From Desulfovibrio ferrophilus (GTDB lineage: Bacteria; Desulfobacterota; Desulfovibrionia; Desulfovibrionales; Desulfovibrionaceae), in assembly GCF_003966735.1 (NCBI RefSeq), contig NZ_AP017378.1, forward strand, positions 2,934,905 through 2,998,904: 64,000 nt of DNA, written 5' to 3'. Below the pieces are notes generated by a model. That model did not search any database. It saw only the letters and a list, made by a program, of their open reading frames with translations, and had not been told where the DNA came from. Within the stretch, counting starts at the first letter, position 1. Each line of letters opens with the position of its first letter. Made by a program: the position numbers and the translations under genes. Of this stretch, positions 40,089 to 49,144 are shown in pieces.

Positions 40089-42038
40089 ATGAAACGCAAT
40101 ATCTATCTGGACACAATCCCCATCGACGAAGCCCTGGACAGGGTGCGCTCGGCATTGGACCGCGAAGCCTTGGTGGGCGTGGAGTCCGTGCCTGTGCACG
40201 AGGCTGCGGGACGGGTTACGTCACACGCAGTGTATGCCGAATTGTCATCGCCCACGTATCACAGCGCCGCCATGGATGGCATTGCGGTCAAGGCCGAAGC
40301 CACCTTTGGGGCGCGTGACGACAAGCCTCTGGAGTTGATTCAGGGTGAGGGATACATCCCTGTGAACACGGGCAATCCTCTGCCTGCGGGGATGGATGCG
40401 GTGATCATGATCGAGAACGTGGTGCCTCGGGAAGAGGGTCGCGTGAGCATCGAGGCTCCGGCTTTCCCCTGGCAGCATGTGCGGCGTATCGGTGAGGATA
40501 TTGTGGCCACGGAGTTGCTCATCCCGCAGAATCACGTGATGTCGGCCTATGACGTGGGTGCGCTTCTGTCCGCGGGCATCTGGGATGTGGACTGCTACGA
40601 GCGCTTGAAGCTGCATATCATCCCCACTGGTGACGAGGTGCTGGACTTCGAGACCCGCCCCAAACCCGAGCCCGGGCAGGTGGTGGAGAGCAATTCGCAG
40701 ATATTCATGTCCCTGGCCAAGGCCTGGGGCATTGACGCCGTGCGCGTTCCGCCCGTGCCGGACAAGCCCGAGGCCCTTGGCGCCGCCGTGCAGCAGGCTC
40801 TTGAGTCCGACGCGCATGTGGTGGTCATCGGTGCGGGGTCCAGCGCCGGAGCCAAGGATTATTCGCGCGCCACGATGGAGCGCTTCGGGCAGGTGTTGGT
40901 GCACGGTATCAAGGCCATGCCCGGCAAGCCCTCGCTGCTTACCGTGGCCAATGCCGAGTACGGCGGGAAACTCATAGTGGGTGCGCCCGGATACCCTGTG
41001 AGTGCGGTGGTTTGCTTTGAGGAATTATTGGCCCCGCTGGCGGCCTGGATGACCCGGAAATTTGCCAAGCGCAGGCCCAAGGTCGAGGCCGAATTGACAC
41101 GGCGGGTGCCCTCCAAGCTGGGCATGGAGGAATTTCTGCGCCTGTCCATCGGCAAGGTGGGGGGCAAGTACGTGGCCACGCCTCTGGGACGCGGTGCGGG
41201 CATGATCACCACTCTGACCCGTGCTCAGGGCATGGCCCGTATCCCGGCCAATTCCGAGGGCGTGGAGGCCGGTCAGACCGTGGAGGCCGAGTTGCTGGTG
41301 CCCGGTGCGGCTCTGGATCGTATCCTGGTGGCCGTGGGCAGCCACGATAACACCTTGGATTTGCTGGCGGATGCATTGATGGGGCTGGATCATCCCATTC
41401 GCCTGGCTTCGACCCATGTGGGCAGCATGGGCGGACTCATGGCCGTGAAGAACGGCTCCTGTCACATGGCCGGGACGCATTTGTTCGAGCCCGATGCCGA
41501 GGATTACAATTTTCCGTTCACAGACAGGTATCTGCCGGGCCTGGATGTAACTCTGGTCAACCTTGCCATCCGGCATCAGGGCCTGATCGTGGCTCCGGGT
41601 AATCCCAAGGATATCAACTCGGTGCAGGCTCTGGCCCGCGAAGACGTGCGTTTTCTGAACCGCCAGCGCGGCGCGGGGACACGCATCCTGCTGGATCACC
41701 ATCTGCAGCAGGCGGGCATCCATTCCGCGGATGTCACGGGCTACGACAAGGAAGAGTTCACGCATATGGCCGTGGCCGTTAACGTGTTGACCGGTGCTGC
41801 GGATTGCGGGCTGGGCATCATGGCTGCTGCCAGGGCCCTGAAGCTGGATTTCGCACCTCTGGCTCGTGAACGCTATGACCTGCTCATTCCCACGGCGTTT
41901 CTGGACGACCCCAAGGTCCAGGCCGTGCTGGAACTGATCCGTACTGCGGAGTTCAAGGCAGGTATTATGGAACTGGGTGGGTACGAAACCACACTGACCG
42001 GGCTGGTCATGGAGCCGGGCATGGGGCTGGGCGTTTAG
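40089..42038 (+). CDS. MoeA fused to a periplasmic-binding-like (PBP) domain
   Basis: The 649-residue product has a MoeA half (about 1-400: SSPTYHSAAMDGIAVKA, GAGSSAGAKDYSRAT, GAPGYPVSA) followed by a LysR-substrate-like PBP domain (about 420-640: VAVGSHDNTLDLLADALM; ASTHVGSMGGLMAVKNG; NLAIRHQGLIVAPGNP). This fusion is known in archaea and anaerobic bacteria, where the second domain is thought to sense molybdate, tungstate or cofactor. GGAG precedes ATG 40089. The parallel moeA paralogue suggests one enzyme for Mo and one for W; which is which cannot be told. Confidence 0.9.
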   Translation: MKRNIYLDTIPIDEALDRVRSALDREALVGVESVPVHEAAGRVTSHAVYAELSSPTYHSAAMDGIAVKAEATFGARDDKPLELIQGEGYIPVNTGNPLPAGMDAVIMIENVVPREEGRVSIEAPAFPWQHVRRIGEDIVATELLIPQNHVMSAYDVGALLSAGIWDVDCYERLKLHIIPTGDEVLDFETRPKPEPGQVVESNSQIFMSLAKAWGIDAVRVPPVPDKPEALGAAVQQALESDAHVVVIGAGSSAGAKDYSRATMERFGQVLVHGIKAMPGKPSLLTVANAEYGGKLIVGAPGYPVSAVVCFEELLAPLAAWMTRKFAKRRPKVEAELTRRVPSKLGMEEFLRLSIGKVGGKYVATPLGRGAGMITTLTRAQGMARIPANSEGVEAGQTVEAELLVPGAALDRILVAVGSHDNTLDLLADALMGLDHPIRLASTHVGSMGGLMAVKNGSCHMAGTHLFEPDAEDYNFPFTDRYLPGLDVTLVNLAIRHQGLIVAPGNPKDINSVQALAREDVRFLNRQRGAGTRILLDHHLQQAGIHSADVTGYDKEEFTHMAVAVNVLTGAADCGLGIMAAARALKLDFAPLARERYDLLIPTAFLDDPKVQAVLELIRTAEFKAGIMELGGYETTLTGLVMEPGMGLGV

Positions 42039-42195
42039 AATCATTGGCAAAGCAGGCCGGTATGGACCTTGATGGGGTGCACAATCGCATGGAGCCTCGG
42101 GCCGGGTTACGTATTGACCCTTTACAAGGCCTATGGTTTATGGATATACGCCCTCTTTTGACACGAGTTATAAATTTACTTTGGAGGAAATAGAT

Positions 42196-42306
42196 ATGGC
42201 TAAGCACAAGAGACACGAACGCGCCAAGGAACTGGATCGTCGCCGCAAACGCAGAAAAGAGCGCATCAAGGAACGTATCCGCGAAGCCAAGGCTGCCAAG
42301 GCTTAA
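42196..42306 (+). CDS. Tiny highly basic protein (36 aa)
   Basis: The 36-codon frame begins MAKHKRHERAKELDRRRKRR and ends in EAKAAKA. GGAGGA nine bases before ATG 42196 is one of the best sites in the window. More than half the residues are Lys, Arg or Glu, giving a charged helix. A GC-rich hairpin-prone stretch follows. It could bind RNA, DNA or the ribosome. I do not recognise a family. Confidence 0.65.
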   Translation: MAKHKRHERAKELDRRRKRRKERIKERIREAKAAKA

Positions 42307-42470
42307 CTCCGGTTTATTGTTTGCGCCGGGGCGGCCAGGAAGGCGTCCCGTTCGTTTCGCTGTTCCGGCGCCCTGTTTATATTCACTGACGACGCTAGGT
42401 TGACACCCTTTCGCGGCGTGCTTAGCTCATGGGCTTAGAGCATATTGCCGTGGAGGTTAGGTAGAACACA

Positions 42471-42836
42471 ATGCCGATTTACGAATATTGTTGTAAGGAT
42501 TGCGAGCAGATTTTCGAAGAATGGCAGCGCAATCACGATGAAGTCGAGGCCACCTGCCCCGTTTGTGGCGGCGAGGCCCAGCGCATCATTTCCAATACAT
42601 CTTTCGTGCTCAAGGGTACGGGCTGGTACGTGACCGACTACGCCAATGGGCGCAGCACCGGGAGCGGCAGCGCCACCTCCGATGCCGCTTCTGGCGGTAA
42701 CGGTGATGGTGACAAGAGCACTGCCAAGGCAGACACTTCGTCCGCAGGCAGTGAGTCCAAATCCGAATCGAGCACCCCGCCCGCAGCCAGTGGAGGCACC
42801 GCCTCCAAGGCGGACAGTTCAGCGGCGCAGTCTTAG
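42471..42836 (+). CDS. FmdB-family zinc-ribbon protein
   Basis: The 121-residue product begins [17 protein letters not shown], with a second knuckle CPVCGG, and then [17 protein letters not shown]. This is the FmdB putative regulatory zinc ribbon. A Ser/Gly/Ala-rich acidic tail of about 60 residues follows. FmdB was named from a formamidase locus; the biochemical role is unknown. It stands 97 bp before purB. Confidence 0.9.
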   Translation: MPIYEYCCKDCEQIFEEWQRNHDEVEATCPVCGGEAQRIISNTSFVLKGTGWYVTDYANGRSTGSGSATSDAASGGNGDGDKSTAKADTSSAGSESKSESSTPPAASGGTASKADSSAAQS

Positions 42837-42933
42837 TGGCGCCAGGCAGCTCACGCTGCCTTTTTTTTTGCAGCCACCACCGGACAGGGCTTGTTCCTGC
42901 CGGTCAACCCCGAACCACCCGACGGATTCCCCA

Positions 42934-44232
42934 ATGATCGAACGCTACACCCGCCCCGAAATGAGCGAGCTGTGGACCCTGGAAAACAAGTTCCGGGTCT
43001 GGCTGGAAGTGGAAATAGCCATCTGTGAAGCCTGGAATCGCCTGGGCGTGATCCCGGACGAGGATATGAAGAATATCCGCGACAAGGCGGATTTCGACCT
43101 GGGTCGCATCCTCGAGATCGAGGAGCAGACCAAGCACGACGTCATTGCCTTTTTGACGGCCGTGGAAGAAAAGGTCGGCCCGTCCTCGCGTTTCATCCAT
43201 CTGGGATGCACCTCTTCGGATATCGGTGACACCGCCAATGGTGTGCTCCTGTCCCGGGCCAGTGAGATTCTGGCGCGGGATATCGAGACCGTTCTGGGAA
43301 CCTTGAAGGATATGGCCTACGAGCACAAAGGGCTGCTCTGCATGGGGCGCACCCACGGCATCCATGCCGAACCCACCAGCTATGGCCTGAAACTGGCCGG
43401 GTACTTCGCCGAATTCAAGCGTCATCAGGAGCGCTTCCTGCGTGCTGCCGATGGTGTGCGTGTGGGCAAGATTTCCGGGGCCGTGGGCACTTATGCCCAC
43501 CTGAACCCCGAAGTGGAGCGCATCAGTTGCGAGATCCTGGGCCTGGAAGTGGACCCCATCTCCACCCAGATCATCCAGCGTGACCGCCACGCCGCATTCT
43601 TCACCGCCCTGGCCGGTCTGGCCGGTGGCGTGGAGCGCCTGTGCGTGGAGCTTCGCCACCTGCAACGCACCGAGGTGCGCGAGGTGGAAGAAGGCTTCTC
43701 CAAGGGCCAGAAGGGGTCCAGTGCCATGCCCCACAAGAAGAACCCCATCTCTGCCGAAAACCTGACGGGCCTGTCCCGGCTGGTGCGGACAAACTCCCTG
43801 GCCGCCATGGAGAACCAGGCCCTGTGGCACGAGCGCGACATCAGCCATTCCTCGGTAGAGCGCGTGATCATGCCCGATTCCACGGGTCTGATGAACTACA
43901 TCCTGAACCGTCTTTCCGGGCTGCTCAGGCGGATGCGCATCATCCCCGCCAATGTCGAGCGCAATCTGAAGGGTTCCTTCGGGCTGTTCTTCTCGCAGCG
44001 GGTACTGATGGAGATGCTCTCCCAGACCGATCTTGAGCGCCAGAAGGTCTACGAGATGGTTCAGCGCGTGGCTTTGCGTTGCTGGGACGAAGGGTTGCAG
44101 TTCCCGGACGAGGCCCGCAAGGATCCCGAGATTTCCGCCGTGCTCAGCCCCGAGCAGCTGGATGAAATCTTCGACTACGGCTACTACCTCGGACAAGAGG
44201 ACATGATTTTCAACAGGGTGTTCGGAGACTAG
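42934..44232 (+). CDS. purB: Adenylosuccinate lyase
   Basis: The 432-residue product of the fumarase/aspartase superfamily has the signature GSSAMPHKKNPISAENLTG and the catalytic regions GRTHGIHAEPTSYGLKLAG and HLGCTSSDIGDTANG. It cleaves SAICAR and adenylosuccinate in purine synthesis. ATG 42934 gives the family N-terminus MIERYTRPEMSELW. pyrE starts one base after the stop, so the two nucleotide genes are cotranscribed. Confidence 0.95.
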   Translation: MIERYTRPEMSELWTLENKFRVWLEVEIAICEAWNRLGVIPDEDMKNIRDKADFDLGRILEIEEQTKHDVIAFLTAVEEKVGPSSRFIHLGCTSSDIGDTANGVLLSRASEILARDIETVLGTLKDMAYEHKGLLCMGRTHGIHAEPTSYGLKLAGYFAEFKRHQERFLRAADGVRVGKISGAVGTYAHLNPEVERISCEILGLEVDPISTQIIQRDRHAAFFTALAGLAGGVERLCVELRHLQRTEVREVEEGFSKGQKGSSAMPHKKNPISAENLTGLSRLVRTNSLAAMENQALWHERDISHSSVERVIMPDSTGLMNYILNRLSGLLRRMRIIPANVERNLKGSFGLFFSQRVLMEMLSQTDLERQKVYEMVQRVALRCWDEGLQFPDEARKDPEISAVLSPEQLDEIFDYGYYLGQEDMIFNRVFGD

Positions 44233-44233
44233 A

Positions 44234-44797
44234 ATGCAGGAACTGAAAAAGAAGCTGGCCAGGATTCTCATCGAGAAATCATACAAGGAAGGGGATTTCA
44301 CCCTGACCTCCGGCAAGAAGAGCGAATATTACTTTGATTGCAAGCAGACCGCGTTGCATCCTGAAGGGTCCTATCTGCTGGGTCGCTTGTTTTTGGAAAT
44401 CCTCAAGGAATATGCTACGGTCGACGGGGTTGGAGGCATGACCCTGGGTGCAGACCCACTGGTTTCTTCGGTGACCGTGGTCTCGCACCTGGAAGGACGC
44501 CCCCTGCCCGGGTTCATCGTTCGCAAGAAGTCCAAGGGCCATGGCACCGACCAGTATCTGGAAGGTCTGGCCAACTTCGAGGCTGGCGACAAGGTCGTGA
44601 TGCTCGAGGACGTGGTCACCACCGGCGGCACCCTGATCAAGGCCTGCCAGCGGGTGAAGGACGCGGGGCTCGAGATTGCCGGTGTCATCAGTGTGCTCGA
44701 TCGGGAAGAAGGCGGACGAGAGGCCCTGGCCGAGGCCGGATACACCTTGAAGTCCATTTTCATCAGGAGCGAATTGCTCAATGCGGCTGCTCTCTAG
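44234..44797 (+). CDS. pyrE: Orotate phosphoribosyltransferase
   Basis: The 187-residue product has the PRPP-binding motif VVMLEDVVTTGGTLIKA, the N-terminal DFTLTSGKKSEYYFDCK and the flexible-loop lysines RKKSKGHGTD. It makes OMP from orotate and PRPP. It follows purB by one base. Its 3' end overlaps the next gene by 17 bp, implying coupling. Confidence 0.95.
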   Translation: MQELKKKLARILIEKSYKEGDFTLTSGKKSEYYFDCKQTALHPEGSYLLGRLFLEILKEYATVDGVGGMTLGADPLVSSVTVVSHLEGRPLPGFIVRKKSKGHGTDQYLEGLANFEAGDKVVMLEDVVTTGGTLIKACQRVKDAGLEIAGVISVLDREEGGREALAEAGYTLKSIFIRSELLNAAAL

Positions 44798-45389
44798 AAT
44801 ATTCATCCTGATTCTGGCGGGACTGGCGATGACCGCCTGCCAGTTGACGGAAAAATCGGCCCAGGACCTGCTTTGGTCGGATTTGAATGACCCGTACGTG
44901 CTGTCCACCAAGGACTGGACCCGCAGGGCCGCCGTCTATGATGGGGTCAATCTGGCCTTTGCGGCCACGGCCACGGCCAAGTCCTTGGACTGGCGCGAGG
45001 CCTTTGCCGCCCGTTACGCCGATACCTATTCCCAGACAGCCGCCGAAGCTGCCCGGGGCCTGGTCATTCAGCGGGACGCCCATGCGGCCTTCACCGAGAT
45101 TGTCCTGGCCCTTGAAAGTCCGACCCTTGAGGTGGGCAAGCTTTCCGTCAGGGATGAGCAGTGGAAGGTGTTTGCACTCCAGGGGGAAAACAAGCTATAC
45201 CCCCAGGAAATCCGGCGGTTGAAGGGCAAGGCGTGGCCAGACAGCAAGTTGGGTACGTTTTTTCCGTATTTCAATCGGTGGCAGAAATTTTACGGGTTGC
45301 GCTTTGAGCGCATGGCCCCCGGTCCCCTGAAGCTGGTCGTTTCCGGGCCCGCTGGCCGAGTGGAGCTGGGATGGGAAGAATTCAAGTAG
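44781..45389 (+). CDS. Small lipoprotein of unknown function
   Basis: The 202-residue product has a signal peptide ending MTAC (Cys20), a helical middle (QTAAEAARGLVIQ) and a beta-rich end (LKLVVSGPAGRVELGWEEF). It overlaps pyrE by 17 bp and precedes the YkuD gene by 7 bp, so it may share an operon with the wall-editing genes. I do not recognise the family. Confidence 0.75.
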   Translation: MRLLSRIFILILAGLAMTACQLTEKSAQDLLWSDLNDPYVLSTKDWTRRAAVYDGVNLAFAATATAKSLDWREAFAARYADTYSQTAAEAARGLVIQRDAHAAFTEIVLALESPTLEVGKLSVRDEQWKVFALQGENKLYPQEIRRLKGKAWPDSKLGTFFPYFNRWQKFYGLRFERMAPGPLKLVVSGPAGRVELGWEEFK

Positions 45390-45396
45390 GGGTGGC

Positions 45397-46671
45397 GTGA
45401 GGATCGTTAGACTTTTCGCCGTATTGGCTATCATGGCCATGTGTGCGACCCAGGCGCTAGCCGCCTCGGGCTGGGAGGCACAGCTTGCAGGGCATCCGCT
45501 TCTGCCGCAAAAGTTTCTTGCGGTGGACAAGGATGCCCAGACCTTTTTCATTTATGGTCACAAGTCTCCGCTGCGGGTCATCGGCAGCTACCCCTGTGCC
45601 ACGGGTCAACGCCCCGGCGACAAGCTGGAAGAAGGCGACCTGAAGACCCCCGAGGGTGTCTATTTCATCCAGGGCAAGCTGCATCGCAAGCTGGACTGGA
45701 CGCTGTATGGCGATCTGGCCTACCCCCTGAATTTCCCCAATCCCGTGGATAAGATCAAAGGCAAGACCGGATACGGCATCTGGGTCCATGGCCGGGGCAA
45801 GAAGCTCCTGCCCAGGGATACCCAGGGCTGCGTGGCCTTGAATACGCCCGACCTGCGCAATCTGGCCGATGACCTTACTCCCGGCCTGCCCGTTGTCATC
45901 TCCAAGCACCTCGACGTTGCCACTGGTCAGGATCGGGATGACGCCGCCGAATTGAACGAGGCCGTTGAGCGCGTCAAATCCTGGGCCAATGCCTGGCAGC
46001 GTCGTTCGGATGAGTTCTTCGAGTTTTACGATCCCATCAAATACGATCAGGCTCACGGCGGTTCCTACGCAGCTTTCAAGACCCGCAAGCACAGGCTGTT
46101 CCAGCGTCATAACTGGATTCGTGTCATGACCCATGACGTGCGTGTTGTCCCCGGGCCGGATTACGTGGTCACCTATTTCAGACAGTATTACCGCACTCCC
46201 GGCATGGTCAGCGAAGGCATCAAACGCCTCTACTGGCAGCGGAGTTCCGACGGCAAGCTGCGCATCGTTGGGCGTGAGTGGGTTCAGACTCCGCGAACTC
46301 TGGACGACGTCTATCTGAAGCGAGTGAGCGCCGAGGCCGGAGAGGTTGTCGAAGCCTGGCGCAAGGCCTGGGAGAATGCCGAGATGGATGCCTATCTCGG
46401 ATACTACGCCTACGGTGCCGAGCAGGGTGAGCGGCTGGGCGTGTCCTCCATCAAGGAGCACAAGGCAGCGCTCTGGCAGAACGCCAAACCCGAAAAGGTT
46501 GCCTTTGGTCAGGACAAGCGCTACTCCCTGACTTCAGAGGGTGTTGCCGTTACATTTGAACAGCAGTATCAAGCGGATAACGGCTTTGTGGACAAAGGCG
46601 TCAAGCACCTGGTCCTGAGGCCCACCGATGAGGGCTGGAAGATCATTCGCGAAGAGTGGAGGGCCATCTAG
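45397..46671 (+). CDS. YkuD-type LD-carboxypeptidase/transpeptidase with NTF2-like domains (Csd6-like)
   Basis: The 424-residue product has a Sec signal peptide (to about 22, ALAASG). The YkuD domain carries the catalytic motif HGRGKKLLPRDTQGC (His131, Cys145). Two NTF2-like segments follow (about 195-310, 325-420; YYRTPGMVSEGIKRLYWQ and FEQQYQADNGFVDKGVKHLV). The same architecture is known for Helicobacter Csd6, Campylobacter Pgp2 and Bdellovibrio Bd1075, which trim peptidoglycan tetrapeptides to give curved cells. AGGGG precedes GTG 45397. It is directly joined to the next gene. Confidence 0.85.
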   Translation: MRIVRLFAVLAIMAMCATQALAASGWEAQLAGHPLLPQKFLAVDKDAQTFFIYGHKSPLRVIGSYPCATGQRPGDKLEEGDLKTPEGVYFIQGKLHRKLDWTLYGDLAYPLNFPNPVDKIKGKTGYGIWVHGRGKKLLPRDTQGCVALNTPDLRNLADDLTPGLPVVISKHLDVATGQDRDDAAELNEAVERVKSWANAWQRRSDEFFEFYDPIKYDQAHGGSYAAFKTRKHRLFQRHNWIRVMTHDVRVVPGPDYVVTYFRQYYRTPGMVSEGIKRLYWQRSSDGKLRIVGREWVQTPRTLDDVYLKRVSAEAGEVVEAWRKAWENAEMDAYLGYYAYGAEQGERLGVSSIKEHKAALWQNAKPEKVAFGQDKRYSLTSEGVAVTFEQQYQADNGFVDKGVKHLVLRPTDEGWKIIREEWRAI

Positions 46672-47388
46672 ATGTCCAAGGCCAAGTATAATGTGCTGAT
46701 GATGCGGGACAACAGCCCGGTCAAACGGTTTCGCATGAGTCCTGCATGGCTGAAGATGGCCTTGTATGTCCTGATTCTGCTGGTGACCGTGGCTGGCCTG
46801 GGTGGGTACTTTGGCCTGACCTACTGGAAGCAGAATACAACCCTGACCGAAGAGCTGTCCGAGACCCAGCGCGAATTGCGTGAAGCCCGCATTGAGTTGG
46901 AACGCCTCCAGAACGTCGACAAGATTTTGAAATCAAACGATCCCGAAGAGCTGCAGGCTCTGTTCGGGAATGTCATTGCCGAGCCCACTACCGCGCATCC
47001 CGCAGCCAAGCCTGTACCCAAGGTGAATCTGAGTACGGTGTTCAAGCGTGTGGATACCCAGAGTGTCAAGGTGGACAACCTTCAGATCAAGCCCATCGGT
47101 TCCAAACTCAGATTGTCTTTCAACCTGAATAATCTTCAGACCGAAGAGACCGTATCGGGCCGAGCCAGTCTCGAGATTGTGACCAACGAGGGCAAGAATC
47201 GCTCCCTGGCCTTGAACAGCAACGACATGGTCTTCCAGATTCAGCGTTTCAAGCAGATCAGCACCACCTTTACCCTGCCCCAGAAGATGACCCTCCCGGA
47301 TGTGTTCGGGCTGCGCCTGGTCATCAAGGATCCTTCAGGCAAGGTTATTTTCAGTGAAACCTATCCGCTGTCTTACGTTATGTCTTAG
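46672..47388 (+). CDS. Single-pass membrane coiled-coil protein
   Basis: The 238-residue product has an N-terminal cytoplasmic tail, a membrane helix (about 29-50), and a coiled coil (about 55-85, ELSETQRELREARIELERL). A beta-rich exported domain follows (KPIGSKLRLSFNLNNLQTEE; PDVFGLRLVIKDPSG). Its ATG immediately follows the stop of the YkuD gene and it overlaps the next gene by 35 bp. Position between two wall peptidases suggests a scaffold or localiser, an inference; I do not recognise the family. Confidence 0.75.
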   Translation: MSKAKYNVLMMRDNSPVKRFRMSPAWLKMALYVLILLVTVAGLGGYFGLTYWKQNTTLTEELSETQRELREARIELERLQNVDKILKSNDPEELQALFGNVIAEPTTAHPAAKPVPKVNLSTVFKRVDTQSVKVDNLQIKPIGSKLRLSFNLNNLQTEETVSGRASLEIVTNEGKNRSLALNSNDMVFQIQRFKQISTTFTLPQKMTLPDVFGLRLVIKDPSGKVIFSETYPLSYVMS

Positions 47389-49120
47389 CCTGCTGTTGGC
47401 CGCTCTGGTGGTCAGCACGGTTGCCTTCGCCGGGGATGCTCCCCGGCGACATACGTTTTTCAGTGGCACCCAGTATCCCCTCACCGTCCACTTCATCCAG
47501 GGCACCGAACCCGGACCTACGGTCATGGTCCAGGGCGGCATCCAGGGCGATGAGGTCTCGGGCTATCTCACCGCACAGATTCTGACCCATGCCGAGGTCA
47601 TACGGGGCAACCTGATTGTCATCCCCCGGGCCAACGTGCCCACGGTTCTGGCCGGAAAGCGCGAGATCAATGTCGATCTGAACCGCCGTTTCGATCAGGA
47701 TTACAATACGTTCTATGAAGATCGCCTGGCGCGGGTGATCCGTTTCTTGCTCAAGCGCAGCGATGCCTTCGTGCACTTGCACGAGGGCAGTGGGTTCTAT
47801 CATCCCACCTATGTGGACGGATTGCGCAACCCTCGCCGTTATGGCCAGTCCATCATCATTGATACCCCGGTTTTCGAGGGGCGCATCAATTTGGCCCAGG
47901 TCGCCACGTCGGTGTTGGGCCAGTTGAATCATTCCATTGTGCCCGCCTACCAGTTCAAGCTGTTCAATACCAACACCTTTGCCAACAACACCACGCATCC
48001 CGAACAGCGCAAGTCACTGACTTTCCATGCCTTGTCCAGTGCCGGGATTCCTGCGTTGGCCATTGAGGTCAGCAAGAACATCCGCCAGTTGGGTTGGAAG
48101 GTTCTGCAACAGCTCAGGGCCACGGTCCTGACTCTGGAGCAGTATGGCGTCGAGCTGCGTCTGCCCGAGTTCACCGAACAGGAAGTGGATCGTTATGCAC
48201 GCACTGCTTCGCGTTTGCGCGTCAATGGCCTGCCCGTGATACCGGGCAAGGATCTGACGCTGCCTCTGGCCCCTGGAGGGACTGTGGCCGTGACGGTGGA
48301 AGACGCCGGGGATTCAACTTTTGACCCCGTTCCTGCCGTGTTTGCCTCGGATCGTCCTGATCTGAATATGGTCTCGGCGCCCCGGCTGGCCCTGTCGCGT
48401 TTCGGGAGACTGGATGTGCGGGCCGATGGCACCAGGGTCTCGCGTGTCAATGTGGCCTGGCAGGGTCAATGGCAGGACAAGGCTCCGACTCCCGGTACCC
48501 CTGTGGCAAAGGGGGCGGCCCCGCTGTTTGCCTGCTGGTTGAACGGCAAGCTCCGCTTCGTGCCGGCGGACGGTGTGCTGGAGGCTGTGCAGGGTGACCA
48601 GTTGGTGCTTGAAGGGGTCTGGGGCAGCCGCAAGGATCAGGAAGAAGTGCTTAATTTCAAGGGATATGTCAGCCAACCCCGCCGCAACGACGGTCAGGAT
48701 GCCGGGCAGGAGATTGTCCTGGACTCCGGTGCGTTCATTGGCCGCTATGTCAAGGCCGCCAAAGACGGTTCTTCCTGGCTGTGCCGGGTGGTGCGCGAGA
48801 CTCCGGGCGAGCCCAAGACACAATTCAAGGTGCGATTTGTGCCCCGTTCCGTGTCCGCACTGGGCCTGTTGGGCGAGGATGGCGACCGGATCATCGTGCC
48901 CTGGACCGGTGAAGGCCGATATGTTCTGCCCGCAGGGACCTATACCCTGGAAGGATTGTGGAGCAATGGCCCCAAGGACAAAGTCCTGGCCACCAACGAA
49001 AGCAGACCCCTGCCCTGGGGCGGCGGTGTGACCGTTGCTCCCGGTCTCGAGACCACCATCACCCTGCGTCAGGCCACCACGTTTCGGCCCATCGGCCGGA
49101 TGACCCTGGCGGCTCAGTAG
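47354..49120 (+). CDS. Csd4-like D,L-carboxypeptidase (M14 family, Gln zinc ligand)
   Basis: The 588-residue product has a signal peptide ending near AFAGDA. The zinc motif reads GGIQGDE (Q64, E67) where M14 enzymes usually have HxxE. It adds HLHEGSGFY (H141/H143) and the catalytic Glu238 in LAIEVSKN. Gln as a zinc ligand is a reported hallmark of Helicobacter Csd4, which trims muramyl tripeptides. About 340 further residues include beta-sandwich-like repeats (RVVRETPGEPKTQFKVRFVP). GTG 47354 gives the signal peptide and has AAGG nine bases upstream. Confidence 0.85.
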   Translation: MKPIRCLTLCLSLLLAALVVSTVAFAGDAPRRHTFFSGTQYPLTVHFIQGTEPGPTVMVQGGIQGDEVSGYLTAQILTHAEVIRGNLIVIPRANVPTVLAGKREINVDLNRRFDQDYNTFYEDRLARVIRFLLKRSDAFVHLHEGSGFYHPTYVDGLRNPRRYGQSIIIDTPVFEGRINLAQVATSVLGQLNHSIVPAYQFKLFNTNTFANNTTHPEQRKSLTFHALSSAGIPALAIEVSKNIRQLGWKVLQQLRATVLTLEQYGVELRLPEFTEQEVDRYARTASRLRVNGLPVIPGKDLTLPLAPGGTVAVTVEDAGDSTFDPVPAVFASDRPDLNMVSAPRLALSRFGRLDVRADGTRVSRVNVAWQGQWQDKAPTPGTPVAKGAAPLFACWLNGKLRFVPADGVLEAVQGDQLVLEGVWGSRKDQEEVLNFKGYVSQPRRNDGQDAGQEIVLDSGAFIGRYVKAAKDGSSWLCRVVRETPGEPKTQFKVRFVPRSVSALGLLGEDGDRIIVPWTGEGRYVLPAGTYTLEGLWSNGPKDKVLATNESRPLPWGGGVTVAPGLETTITLRQATTFRPIGRMTLAAQ

Positions 49121-49144
49121 TCGCGTTACACCACCGGAACACTC

